A DNA stretch of 64,000 bases from Cryptomeria japonica (Eukaryota; Streptophyta; Pinopsida; Cupressales; Cupressaceae), in NCBI RefSeq assembly GCF_030272615.1, contig NC_081415.1, positions 192,042,270 to 192,106,269 on the forward strand, read 5' to 3'. Of this stretch, positions 25,200 to 37,440 are shown piece after piece. Under the pieces are notes generated by a model. The model made no database searches. It was not told the DNA's origin and saw only the letters and a list, made by a program, of their open reading frames with translations. Each line of letters begins with the position of its first letter. Within the stretch, counting starts at the first letter, position 1. The translations under genes were made by a program, and so were the position numbers.

Positions 25200-25830
25200 C
25201 CCCCGACATAGCCAACACTACCCATCAAAGTTGTTTTGAAATTTTATCGGTGACTTTAGAAAGTAGCACAAGTTGTCGAAATTTTTTCTTCAAATCTTTT
25301 CGGTGACTTTGCTACACACCACAACTTGCCAAAATTTTGAATGAATAATGAGCCAAAGTGCATCTTCACTCCATTGGTGATTTGTGAAAGCGCCACAAGT
25401 TACTGATGAGAAAGTAAAACTTGAACAAGCTAAGTTGTCAATTAATATGGATGATGGAGTGAATTGATCCTTATCCCGCTTAATATCTTTATCAGTCCCT
25501 TTCGAAACTGGAGCAACTCACTGCAGTCACTTTAAAAGTGGAACAACTTGATAAGTTAATATACATCGGCCTCTTTATAAAGTTAACCAACTTGTCAACA
25601 ATGACTTTCTCACTTCAAAGTGTTTGAACAAACCAACAACTTACCCAATTTCAAAGAAATAGCCGATTCAAAAAAATGCTTCATTGGCATTACGAATGAC
25701 TTCATTTCTATTGGTGATTTGGGTAGCTTTAAAAACTATGTAGAAAGACCAATTACTATGCTTCTATAGTGTCTTGAGTGATATTACAAACTTACTCAAA
25801 GTCACCGAATAAGCTTATAACCACCCGCTG
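25200..25830. repeat. Degenerate array of GTGACTTT...CAACTTG units
   Basis: The pair GGTGACTTT and CACAACTTG, often followed by CGAAATTTT, recurs at least five times with roughly 50-70 bp spacing. It lies upstream of the Tat-1 coding remnant and could be its leader array, comparable in place to the AGCGCT array of Tat-2. Confidence 0.4.
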
Positions 25831-26343
25831 TCATCAAGTTCTATGTTGATTCTTCAACTTTGATAAATTTCCTTGCCATCCGAAACTCACCATGCCTACC
25901 CATTCTTTCTTCCGTCATGAAGGGACAATGTTGGAGAACATAATTGAATCAGGCTTTGCACCATAGCTCCTTATGGTCTTCAATCAAAATAGCTAGTGAC
26001 TTCATTTTGAAATGGAAAGAGACTTGGCACTCGAGGATGATTTGAGACAAAGAACTATCCCAGATAAGATTTTAAATGTCAAAAGTTTAATATTTTTTAA
26101 ATTTAAATATAGGGCTAACAAGGTATAGACAATATCTAAACTTTTGCAAAGAATACACCATGACTAGTGCTTCCCTTTTAGTAGTTGTGTAATTCTTTTA
26201 TGTTGTAGCCAAATTTATATAGGAAAATGCTATTGAATGATCCTTATTTTGTCCCTTGGAGTGTTGATACCAAACCTATTGTTGTGCTAGATGCATCTAG
26301 ATGTATGCGGAAAGGATATTTTTGATTTATAAATATGAGGGTT

Positions 26344-26728
26344 ATGCTTTGGCACCTCTAGTCCTCATACCACCTATTGTTGGAAAAGCATTTCTTTTAT
26401 ACATATCAGCAATAACCACAACACTAGGGGCACTTTTGGCGCAACATGACTATGATGGAAAAGAAAGGGCTATCTATTAAATTATTTTTACTTTAGTGGG
26501 ATATGAGCTTAATTACACCCCTATTGAGTGTGTATGTCATGTTGTAGTCTTTTCTTTGCAGAAACTATGACATTATATAGTTAGTCACCAAACAAAGCTC
26601 AATGAAAATTGATCCCTTGAAGTACTTACTTAGCAAGGCAACTCGTATAGGATGCTTAACAAAATGGGTCATGATTTTGAGTGAGTTTGACATTGAGTGC
26701 GTTGAGAGAATCTATTAAAGGACATGTC
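26344..26728 (+). pseudogene. Tat-1 RNase H fragment
   Basis: The frame shows TTTLGALLAQHDYDGKERA and LVGYELNYTPIE, the core of a Ty3/gypsy RNase H, followed by stops. It breaks exactly at the copia-B target site. Confidence 0.85.
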
Positions 26729-27950
26729 TGTTGGCCATTTGGTGGAATTGATTATGTGTTGCATTGATATTTTTTCATTGATGCCAACACTAGCTGTTTG
26801 GATGCTTTATTGACACCCTTCTGGTCCCAGTAGGTTGAGTGGTTTCTAGTTAACTTGGATCTGACATGATCTGGTAGGCTTCGATATAGTTTGGTAATGG
26901 AATTGGCTTATGCATGATACTCATGCTCATATTTGGATAGTTGGTTTTGGTTTGATGATCAGATGCTATCCTACTTACCTAGAAGCTTGGTTTCTGGTTC
27001 CGATGAGAGTTTCATCAACAAAGCTTTTGGTGGAGATCTTTGATGAATTGCATAAGTGGTGTTGGTGCAGCTTCTGGTGGAGATTCAGGATGCTGTTGGT
27101 GATCATGTTTGAGACTTGGCAGATGGAGATCATTGTTGAAGCGTGTGGACCTATACTGTGTCCCGATTGATCTAGGTTATGGACCAATATTAACGAAACG
27201 TGTGGATAGGACCTATTGATGTATTTCTGGGTTGTCTTATGTGTTGATATTATTTGTTTGGCCTTAGGCCGACATGGTTTATAATTATGTAATTGGTTTA
27301 TTGTCTGCTGGCTGACCTGATTGTTTTTGGTCAAGGGTTTGTATATATATATATATAGATGTAAGATCTCATTGATGATCATCATAATATTAGAGGTCAT
27401 GGTCAAGGAATGTAATGTGCGAATAATGTAATATCATTCAGGCAGAGGAGTTGGTCGATCATTGGAGATCGAATTGGGTTTATGTAAGAGGATTTAGTCC
27501 TCTGATATTGAGCTTAACTAGAACTATACTCAGGCATAGAAGATGCTATCTTTTGCAGTTCAACACTTCTCTGGATTGTAGTCTCGATTTTTATGTAGTC
27601 AGTGAGACTCCTTTTGTGATGAGCAGTGTGCTCTAGGCTATTGGCCTTCCCGCAAGTGCATGCCCCTTAATTGTAATTCACATACTTACTGCAGAAGTAT
27701 TATCTGACTGTGGGTAGGCTTCTCACTATGGTTTTTCCCTTTACTGGGTTTTCCACGTACAAATATTGGTGTCATATGGATGGTATTTATTTTGTGATTA
27801 TTGTTTATACTTAATTTGTTTTTCTGCTATTTCAGTATTAATGTTTTGGGTTCCGGTATTAAAGTTTAAATTGATAATGGTTCTGATAATCTGAGACAAC
27901 TGATTCACCCCCTCTCTCAGTTGTCTTCCGGTTATTTGAACTATCTAACA
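26729..27950 (+). repeat. 5' LTR of copia-B
   Basis: Starts TGTTGGCCATTTGG and ends TATCTAACA. A short (TA)n run at about 27341-27357 replaces the much longer run in the other LTR. Several percent substitution between the LTRs suggests an older insertion than Tat-2. Confidence 0.95.
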
Positions 27951-27966
27951 ATTCGTATCAGAGCCG
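27951..27966 (+). other. PBS of copia-B
   Basis: ATTCGTATCAGAGCCG directly follows the LTR. GTATCAGAGC matches the initiator tRNA-Met PBS; the usual leading TGG is altered to TTC. Confidence 0.8.
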
Positions 27967-28008
27967 TGATCCTCTCTGTAGAAAGATTAACCACTTGAGG
28001 AAGATCCT

Positions 28009-31000
28009 ATGGTGACTATTAGTTCAAGTTCATCCAGTTCTTCTGGAGCTATCTTTCAGAGGGATATTCCGAGGCTTGATGGAACAAAGATTCGAATGGA
28101 GACTCATCTGAGATGTCTTGGGAGATCACGCAGAATGGTATCACACCCTATAATCCGGGATATGACAATCCTCCTCCGACAAACCTGGACAAGGAGCTTG
28201 AGAACGATTGTAGAGCAAGAGAAGCCCTCTTGTGTGTACTTTTTGATCAACAAATAATGAGATTAACCGAAAAATCATCTGGAAAGGCTATATGGGATAA
28301 GTTGGAGACTCTTAATGAAGGTGACCCTACAGTGAAGATTGCTAAACTTGATGGTTACTGGGTGAGATATGAAAACCTGAAGATGGAAGAAGATGAAAGG
28401 ATTACTGTATTCATGGAAAGAGTAAATGAGATTGTTATGGGAATTCAATGTTGTGGTGGAACTCTGAGCGAAGATGAAATTGTTTCTAAAGTCCTGAGAG
28501 CCCTACCACCGACTTACAAAATGAAGGCTACTGCTATTAATGAGTTGAGAACATTGGCTAATACATCTGTCAACAAAGATACTTTGGTTGGGAAACTATC
28601 TGCTTTTGAACTTGAAGAATTTGGACCTTCTGGAGCTGTGAAGACTGAACTAGCTTTTCATGCATCTACATCTGTAACTGGTAAGCAAGAATGGAAAGCT
28701 TTGTATGCAAAGGAATTAGAAGATGATGAGTTTGAGCAACTTAAAGCACTATTTGCTAGAAGAGTACCTAAAGGACTGGTAGGAAGTAACTATGAAGGAA
28801 AAACACCTTTTAAATTTTTTGCATGTAATAAGATTGGTCATTTTGCATCTAGATGTCTTGAAAGAAATTCAAGATTTGAAGAAAGAGATAGAATATCATT
28901 TAAGCCTAACCCTAGATATCAAAACAAGTATAAGTTCAAGAAAATCATAGACAAATCATGCTACATAGCAGATGAGGAAGGCATTATTGATTCTGATGAT
29001 GAATTGGTAGAAGACTCTGCTAGTGGATCCGACAATGGGAAGGAATGGGTGTTCCTGACTATCAAGGAAGATGACCTGACATTGGAAGAGAAGGCACTTG
29101 TTGATAAAATTGAAGATAAGGATGAATGGGTAATTGATAGTGGTTGTTCACATCATATGTCTGGATATAAAGGGAAGTTTTTGTCTTTGCAAGAATTTGA
29201 TGGTGGTCTAGTTAGATTTGGAGATGAGAAAGCATGTATGATCAAAGGAAAAGGAACTATATCATTGGATGGTAAGAACAATACTGACAATGTTTATTAT
29301 GTTGAAGGTTTGAGGCATAATATTTTGAGTTTAGGACAATTGGTAGACAAGGGAGTTCAATTACAGTTCAAGAATGGAAAATGCAAAATCATTAACAGAT
29401 CTGGTATGGAGATTGCAACTGGTACATAGACAAAAGGTAATATATTTAATTTGAACTTCGGTGAGAAGACATGTTTGATTACATAGATCGATGAGAGTTG
29501 GCTATGACATAAAAGGCTGTGTCATGTGAATTTTGATTGCATTGTGAAGATCAGTTCAACTAAGGTAGTTAGGGATATACCTAAGATTATGAAGCCTTAT
29601 AATCCGGTATGTAAAGAATGTCAAATGGTTAAATAGGTCAGAACCTCTTTTAGGAGTGTACAAGATAAATCAAATGATGTTCTTGATCATATTCATACTG
29701 ATTTATGTGGCCCTGCTAGAGTTAAAAGTTTTCACGGTGATAGATATTTCATGCTAATCATTGATGATTATTCTAGAATGATGTGGGTTACTTTTCTTCA
29801 GGAAAAATCTGAAGCATTTGAAAAGTTTAAAATCTTTAAGGCTAAAGTGGAAACTAAGACAAGATTGAAGATTAAATGTTTAAGATCAGATCATGGTGGA
29901 GAATTCACATCCGGTGAGTTTAATAACTTCTGTGACAAGCATGGTATAAGAAGACAATTTTCTGCTCCCCGGACACCTCAGCAGAATGGAGTTGTGGAAA
30001 GGAAGAACATAACTATCTTTGGATGTTGCTAGAACAATGATGATGGAAGCTAGTCTACCTCATATCTACTAGAGAGAAGCATCGAGTAAAATGATTTATA
30101 CATTCAACATAGTACATATCAAAGGAGAAACCGGTAAGACACCTTATGAATTATGGTTGGCAATACACCTACAGTTAAGTATTTCAGAATTTTTGGTAGT
30201 AAATGTTACAACAGGAGAGATGATATCATTGGGAAATTTGATCCTAGATGTGATGATGGCATATTTCTTGGTTATTCTAATGAAAGCAAAGCATATATAT
30301 GTTATAAAAAGAGATTGCAAAGAAATGTGGAGAGTGCTAATGTCAAAGTAGATGAGCTGAACAAAAGTCAAATCGGAATTTATGAGAAGGAACCGGTAGT
30401 GGAGATGATTATATCGGAACTGGTAGAACCTTTATCGGAACATAGAGTTGAACCAGTTACTCCATCAGTATTAGAGAATTCTACAGTAACTGAAGAACAT
30501 GGAAGAGGAACAAAAAGTCAGAAGACTCCTAGGTATGTGAGATTGAATCATTCAGAAGATCAGATCATTGGGGATAAGAGAAATGGAGTGATGACAAGAA
30601 GAAGACTAGCAACTAATGAGGTATGTTTAATTTCACAAGTTGAACTGGTATCAGTAATTGAGGAATGTAAAGATGAATATTGGTTGAAAGTTATGGAAGA
30701 AGAATTATATTAGATTGAGAAAAATAACACATGGACCTTGGTTCCCCGACCTAACAATAAAAATGTTATTAGAACTAAATGGGTTTTTAGGAATAAATTG
30801 AATGAGGATTGTCAAGTTATAAGGAATAAGGCTATATTGGTTTGTAAAGGATATTCTCAAGAGGAAGGAATTGATTATGGAGAGAATTTTGCACGTGTAG
30901 GTAGGATTGAAGCTGTAAGATTATTTCTTGCCTATACTGCTTATAAAAACTACACTTGGTTTATCAGATGGATGTTAAATGTGCATTTTTGAATGGGGAT

Positions 31001-32179
31001 CTTAATGAGGAGGTTTACATTGAGCAACCTGATGGTTTTTCACTATCAGATGACACAAATATGGTTTGCATGTTAAGGAAAGATTTATATGGATTGAAAC
31101 AAGCACCTAGAGCTTGGTATGCTAGGTTGGATAAATATCTTTTGAAGCTTGGTTTTACTAAGGGTAGTACTGATAGTAATTTATATTATAAGATCACTGA
31201 TGATGATATACTGATTATTGAAGTATTTGTTGATGACATTATTTTTGGAGGCGAAGATAAGTTATCCATAGATTTTTCTAAGAATATGGAGAAAGAATTT
31301 GAGATGTCTATGATTGGTGCGATGAAAATTTTCTTAGGTTTGCAAATTACTGAGATTGACAAAGGTATTTTCATCTATCAAACTAAATATGCTAAGGAAT
31401 TGTTGAAGAAATTTGGTATGGGAGATTGTAAACCGATAAGTACTCCTATGGTTACAAGTGCGAAATTGACAAGAAAAGATGTTTCTGCACCGGTAAATCC
31501 TACAAGATACAAATCTATGATTGGAGGTCTGCTTCATTTGACTCAGACGAGGCCTGACATTATGAATGCTATTTGTATTGTTTCAATATTTCAGAGTGAT
31601 CCTAGACAAAATCATGAGACTGCGATGAAAAGAATTTTTAGATATTTGCAAGGTACATCAAAATATGACTTTTGGTACCCTAAGGATGATAACTTTTCTT
31701 TATGTGCATATACAGATGTTGATTGGGCTGGAGATATTGATGACCAGAAAACTACTTCCGGTAGAGCTTTCTTTCTTGGAAAGAAGATGGTTTCATGGAT
31801 CAACAAGAAAAAGTCATGTACTTCTTTATCTACTGCTGAAGATGAGTATGTTGCTGCTGCTACTAACTGTACACAAGTTTTATGGATGAAACAAATGTTG
31901 AAGGATATAAAGGTGGATTGTGATGTACCGATAGTTATTCACTGTGATAACTTTGCTGCTATTGATATATCAAAGAATCCGGTATTTCATTTTAAGACAA
32001 AGCACATATCTATCAAGTATAACTTTTTGAAGGAAAAGGTGGAAGCAAATGAAGTTAGACTGGTTTATGTGAACACTAAAGAGAAGATTGTAGATATTTT
32101 CACTAAATCTTTGACCAAGGAATCATTTGAGTACTTGAGAGACAGATTGGGAGTTTCTGCCTCTCCGGTAGAGACTTGA
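28009..32179 (+). pseudogene. copia-B gag-pol polyprotein, disrupted
   Basis: Gag begins MVTISSSSSSSSG at 28009 and changes frame near 28110, then runs to the knuckle ACNKIGHFASRC (about 28820-28857), whose first Cys position is Phe. Protease has WVIDSGCSHHMSG (about 29127). A stop at 29427 is followed by further stops before integrase, which shows HTDLCGPA, LRSDHGGEF and VVERKN (about 29696-30008). A frameshift near 30005 and another near 30965 precede the main RT/RNase H frame (30956-32179): QMDVKCAFLNG, YGLKQAPRAW, FVDD at 31226-31237 (Tyr to Phe in YVDD, a common variant), and ending YLRDRLGVS. The 407-codon RT/RNase H frame is open, but the whole polyprotein cannot be made. Confidence 0.93.
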
Positions 32180-32590
32180 TTGATGCGGTTTGACATCAAT
32201 CCGACATGCATTATCAGAGATATCATTCATTCCGACACTGATGTGGGATGTTACTACTAATGGGGAGTAGTTTGGTTTGTGATTCAGTAGTTTATGTCTT
32301 TGATTTGATATTTTTGTCAAATTTCTGGCATTGATGTCAAAGGGGGAGTGATATTGATGTGAAAAAGAAAAAGAAAGTGCAAAAGAAAAAGGAAGGGGGA
32401 GTGGTATTGTTGTTGTTGTGAAAAAAGAAGAGAAATTTAGAGATTTATAGAGATATTATTCACAAGGGGAGATATTGATATTCAGAGCTGTATGTGGGAG
32501 ATTATTGGTGGTTGTCTTCCATTGGGGGAGACTTGTTTCACATTTCTTGGTACTTGGATGTTTTTCACATCTAGTGTTGCCATCAATGCC

Positions 32591-32602
32591 AAAGGGGGAG
32601 AT
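32591..32602 (+). other. Polypurine tract of copia-B
   Basis: AAAGGGGGAGAT lies directly before the 3' LTR. The same AAGGGGGAG string recurs upstream near 32338-32347, a known habit of this type of copia element. Confidence 0.85.
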
Positions 32603-33212
32603 TGTTGGCCATTTGGTGGAATTGATTATGTGTTGCATTGATGTTTTTTAATTGATGCCAACACTAGTTGTTTGGATGCTTTACCGACACCCTTTGAGTC
32701 CTGGTAGGTTGAGTGGTTTCTGGTTAACTTGGATCTGGCATGATCCGGTAGGCTTTAGTATAGTTTGGTAATGGAATTGGCTTGTTCATGATACTCATGC
32801 TCATATTTGGACAATTGGTTTTGGTCTGATGATCGGATTCTATCTTGCTTGCCTAGAAGCTTGGTTTCTGGTTCTGGCGAGGGTTTCATTGACAGAGCTT
32901 TTGGTGGAGATCTTTGATGAATTGCATAAGTGGTATTGGTGCAGCTTATGGTGGAGTTTCAGGATGCTGTTGGTGACATGTTCGAGACTTGGTAGATGGA
33001 GATAATTGCTGAAGCGTGTGGACCTATACTGGGTCCCGTTTGATCTAGGTTATGGATCGACATTGACGAAATGTGTGGATAGGACCTATTGATGTATTTT
33101 TGGGATGTCTTATGTGTTGATATTATTTTTTTGGCCTTAGGCCGACATGGTTTATAATTATGTAATTGGTTTATTTTCTTGTGGCCGACCTAATTGTTTT
33201 TGGTCAAGGGTT

Positions 33213-33254
<42 letters not shown>

Positions 33255-33845
33255 TGTAAGATCTCGTTGAAGGTCATCATAATATTAGATGTCACGGTCA
33301 AGGAATGTAATATGCGAATAATGTAATATCATTTAGGCAGAGGAGTTGGTCGATCATTGGAGATCAAATTGGGTTTATGTAAGAAGATTTAGTCCTCCGG
33401 TATTGAGCTTAACCAAAACTGTACTCAGGCATAGGAGATGTTATCTTTTGTAGTTCAACACTTCTCCGGATTGTAGTTTGGATTTATATGTAGTTAGTGA
33501 GACTCCTTTTGTGACAAGCAGTGTGCTCTAGGCTGTTGGCCTTCCTGCATGTGTAGGCCCCTCAATTGTAATTCACATACTTACTGCAAAAGTACTATCT
33601 GACTGTGGGTAGGCTTCCCACCGTGGTTTTTCCCTTTACCAGGGTTTCCACGTACAAATCTTGGTGTCATATGGATGGTATTTATTTTGTGATTATTGTT
33701 TATACTTAATTGGTTTATATGCTATTCCGATATTAATGTTTTGGGTTCCGGTATTAAAGTTTAAATTGCTAATGGTTCTGGTAATCTAAGACAACTAATT
33801 CAACCCCCCTCTTAGTTGTCTTCCGGTTATTTGAACTGTCTAACA
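32603..33845 (+). repeat. 3' LTR of copia-B
   Basis: The partner of 26729-27950. It is longer mainly because of a (TA)n microsatellite of about 36 bases at 33217-33252. Confidence 0.95.
33217..33252. repeat. (TA)n microsatellite in the 3' LTR of copia-B
   Basis: About 18 TA units, compared with 7-8 in the 5' LTR. The expansion happened after insertion. Confidence 0.95.
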
Positions 33846-33850
33846 ATGTC

Positions 33851-34890
33851 ATGGGAGATCAACTCACAGAGGCACCTATAACTGATGATTACCCATTGGT
33901 TTTATACTTTCGAGACAAGTCCATCTTTTCTGTCACTACTACACAACTATGGAAGCTATACTTTGATGGATCATTCACACAACATGGAGCAGGTGATGGT
34001 ATTTTGTTTGCACACCACAAGGGGATTGCATTCCTATGTCATATCGATTAGCATTCTCTTGCACAAAAAACATTGCAAAGTATGAAGCACTTATTATAGG
34101 ACTTAGAATGGATGTGTAGTGTAATGTACAAGATATACATATCAATATTGATTTCCAGTTGGTCATTTAACAAGTAAATGATGATTATCAAATAAAAGAT
34201 GAGAAATTGATGCCCTACAAGTGCATGGTTAATGGCTTTGAGAAGTATTTCACACAAATCAGTTTTGAGAAAATTCAAAGAGTCAACAAAAAAGATACTT
34301 ATGCTATGACTACCATTGCTTCCCTCATTGATAAGCCACAAAATGCTACATGTTATGGATTCTTTGTAGAACATCTCTTGATCCCCTCACTTATGAGATC
34401 TCTTCGTCTCAACTTGTTTGTCAAATTGTTGGTCTCAATTTTCCCTTGTATGCGACATTCACAATTACCTTTGCAATGACATCCTCCCACCTAACATTTC
34501 TAACAAAAAATATTGTATAATCATTTGCCAAAACTCCTGCTATGTAAACATTTGTGACACCTTGTATTAAAGAGGTCTCCACGGTACTCTTCTTACATGT
34601 TTAGAGTGTTAGGAAGTTTAAAATACAATGCGAGAAGTTCATGAGGGTATATAAGGGGCTCACTCTAGTGGTCTAACTTTGGCTAAGAAACTTATGATGA
34701 CTGGATACTACTGGCCCACTATGGAGAAATACACTTAACAATTTGTCAAGAAATGAAAACAATGTCAGATTCATGTAGACTTGATACATGTGCCTACACA
34801 AGAGTTACAACTGATCGCAACACCTTGGTTGTTTTGTCAATGGGGACTCCAATGATATTTTTAGTGGCTAATATTCACCCAATTGGCTAT
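33851..34890 (+). pseudogene. Tat-1 archaeal-type RNase H and integrase N-terminal fragment
   Basis: The frame MGDQLTEAPITDDYPL...KLYFDGSFT continues the Tat reading from the point where copia-B interrupts it. Homology to the second RNase H of Tat-2 runs to about 34300. From 34600 the frame resembles the HHCC region (TGYYWPTMEK) and the start of the integrase core. Many stops. Confidence 0.8.
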
Positions 34891-35591
34891 TTTTTAAAAT
34901 TCGAGAATCAAAATTTGGCTAATAGTTCAAGTTTTAAGGTGACCCGAATCGCCACATTTTTACAAAATTTCATTTTATTCTTATTTAAATCACTAGAGAA
35001 CTTATTTTATTAATTTTTTTAACTCAAAGACTTGCCACAATATTCAATACATGACTAGATGATATTCACTAGATTTTTATAATTTATTGTAGAAGTTTAA
35101 ATTAAATTGCCAATAATTATGATAATTATTTGTTACTTTAGGGTTATATCACCAATCATTAGTTTCCATCATTGATTTAAAATATATTTCAATGGTCGTC
35201 ATTGTATTCCATGAGGTAAAATGTACCTAAAATTTGTAATACTCATGCGGGTTCAAGTTGCTAAATTGAATGGTTGATCTCAATGGAAATGAATGGTCTA
35301 AAAGTAAATTTGGATCCCATGACTATTATAAATTGTTGGTAGATTTTATCTCACAAAATACAAAGAGGGCTATTAGATTATTTTAAATCAATGATAATAA
35401 CTAAAATATAGAAATTAATGCATACTCTTATTATTTTCTAAGATTCACCAAGATTTTCTACCAAAAGATTTTGATGTAAAAAAATTCGCCAATAAAATTA
35501 ATATTTTTCTGTAAGAAAAATAAAGATCCGCTAATAATTTTTTTTTTCCAAAAAACTTAAATATTCACCAATATTTTATCTTTTTTTGAGG
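34891..35591. other. AT-rich insertion within the Tat-1 integrase
   Basis: About 700 bp with no coding signal divide the integrase frame. The flanks 34841-34890 and 35592-35646 are diverged copies of the same ~50-bp integrase segment (NIHP..GY). The right end has four loose copies of TTC(A/G)CCAAT followed by AAAATTAAT-like sequence (35445-35580). The element type is unknown. Confidence 0.5.
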
Positions 35592-36330
35592 TGGGGTTTC
35601 TTAAAGTTATTTTGTGGGTAATATTCATCCTCCTCCTAATGGCTACATGTTCATCATCACTACCATTGAGTACTTCACAAAGTGGATTGAAGCCGTTCCA
35701 CTCACACAAGTCACTGACAAGGAAATACATAGATTCATCCTCAATTACATCATATGTTGGTATAATATTCTGATGTCTACTGCGATTAATAATGTGCGTT
35801 CTTTCAAAAATTAGGATGTTCGTGAGCTCTGTGATAGATTTCATATCCAACATCGCTTTTCCATTCCATACTACCCTCAAGGGAGTGGTCAAGTTGAGGC
35901 CTCTAATCAAACTATTTTGAAAATCCTTAAGACAATCAATGAGGCTGGCCATGATTGACACACATTTGACTCAAACCTGGCTTGTGGGTAATATTGCACA
36001 AGTGTTTGCACTCCTACATGTGCTACTCCATATTTTTTTGTCTAAGGATCTGAAGCCATCTTACCCATTGAGGTCTGGTTACCATCCTTATGGGCCTCCT
36101 TGCGTGATCTCATTAATGATGATGAGCATCAAGTCTCCAAACTCCAATTAAGAGCTATTGGATGAGTGTTGACAACATGCTTTTAATAATCTTTGAGCAT
36201 ATCAACAATGCATGCGACACAATTATAATAATAAAGTTGAATCTCGCTCATTTGAGAATGGCGCCTTGGTCCTTAAGGAAAATATGAGAAATCAATTTAG
36301 GATTGAGAAAAGAAGGGAAAATTTGAACCA
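35592..36330 (+). pseudogene. Tat-1 integrase core and C-terminal fragment
   Basis: The frame shows NIHPPPNGYMF, EYFTKWIEAVPLTQV and FHIQHRFSIPYYPQGSGQVEASNQ, a close relative of the Tat-2 integrase, then EAILPIEV and a C-terminal region with stops. Confidence 0.85.
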
Positions 36331-36439
36331 AACTAGTTGGGCCCTTATGCTATCACTGCAGTTGATGGCTTCAAAGCTTATGAGCTAGCTACTCCCAAAG
36401 GTGAACCACTCAAAGATCCTATCAAAAGCATGTACCCTC

Positions 36440-36545
36440 ACAAGTTTTATACCTAGTCCTTCAGGAAACCCCATTTTATATAAAAAATAATTTTTTTTAT
36501 GCATAGTCCTTTAGGGAACTCCATTTTATATTAAAAAATACATAA
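36440..36545. repeat. About 60-bp imperfect tandem repeat after Tat-1 integrase
   Basis: TAGTCCTT(C/T)AGG(A/G)AAC.CCATTTTATAT occurs twice, 60-odd bases apart. It lies in the same place relative to integrase as the minisatellite of Tat-2. Confidence 0.6.
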
Positions 36546-37440
36546 AATAAAAATAAAATATGAAAAATACCAAAAATTTATAAATTGAAAAAAGAAGACA
36601 AATAATCTATCCTATGGTGAAAAACACTTTGGTGGCACCTTGGGAAAGTAACATGGTGAAAACCAAATAATCGGTGCTATGTGTAGTGACTTCACTCCTT
36701 CCTCCTTCAGGATTCTTTCCACCACATATGCAACACTCTTTCACCTCACAATCAATCTCCCACTCCCATCATGGCTTGTTATTGCTCTCCTACACATCAT
36801 CCTTCTTATCCATTTGTAATAAACCTTTTTTGCTTCATTCGTAATAAGTAGGTCCTATCCCTAACTAGGGACATATCCTTGACATAGTGCTGGAATTGTA
36901 TTTAGGACACAACATGTTAAGATGATTTTTACTTTTTAGCCTCTCGCATGCTCATAATCCACAATAAATCTCACTTGCACCATTGATCCATGATAAACAT
37001 GTTGTATTTCTTCACAAAAAAACATCCATTTCATGAATCAAAAAAAATTCAGACAAATACATGCAACGACGTGCTCTAAGAAAATCATCTTGTGATCATG
37101 ACCAAGATTTAACTCAGATGGTGATCCTATTGTTGAAACAATCTTTGACAACGTTTATCCTTGATCAAGACCAAATCAACTTGGGACAAGAAGATCTAAT
37201 TGGCTATTTTGTTTAGTTCTTTAATTCTCTTTTGGTTTGATCTTTTTTGACATGTTTCCAATGCTACTCAAGGATGTCCATTGACTAGGGTGGTTGGTAT
37301 GGGGCATGATCACTTGATTGATGTTTGTGGATTGTTCTTTAGTAACACTATGGCTTGTCCTAGGACATGATTGTCTATGATTGTCGAGGACCTACAAGTC
37401 TAGTGTGAAAAGGTGCATTTCTTGCCTATAAGTGTCTTCT
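36546..37440. other. No gene seen
   Basis: AT-rich DNA, probably the 3' part of Tat-1 or its surroundings. No domain was recognised. Confidence 0.35.

Larger units (their letters stand above)
26729..33845 (+). mobile_element. Ty1/copia LTR retrotransposon (copia-B), complete structure, decayed ORFs
   Basis: A 7.1-kb element with two LTRs (1,222 and 1,243 bp, both TGTTGGCC...CTAACA), a tRNA-Met-type PBS, a PPT (AAAGGGGGAGAT) and a perfect 5-bp target duplication ATGTC (26724-26728 and 33846-33850). The gag-pol order is Ty1/copia. It inserted into Tat-1 between the two RNase H domains. Confidence 0.97.
26240..36450 (+). mobile_element. Ty3/gypsy Tat-lineage remnant (Tat-1), interrupted by copia-B
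   Basis: Fragments in order on the plus strand: RNase H (26344-26728), [copia-B], second archaeal-type RNase H (33851-34300), integrase zinc region and start of core (34600-34890), an AT-rich insertion, integrase core and C-terminal part (35592-36330). The pieces are clearly homologous to Tat-2 further right; for example both have a KLYFDGS(F/Y)T motif. Two RNase H domains in tandem mark the Tat lineage. Stops are dense. No gag, RT or LTR of this element could be assigned with confidence. Confidence 0.85.
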
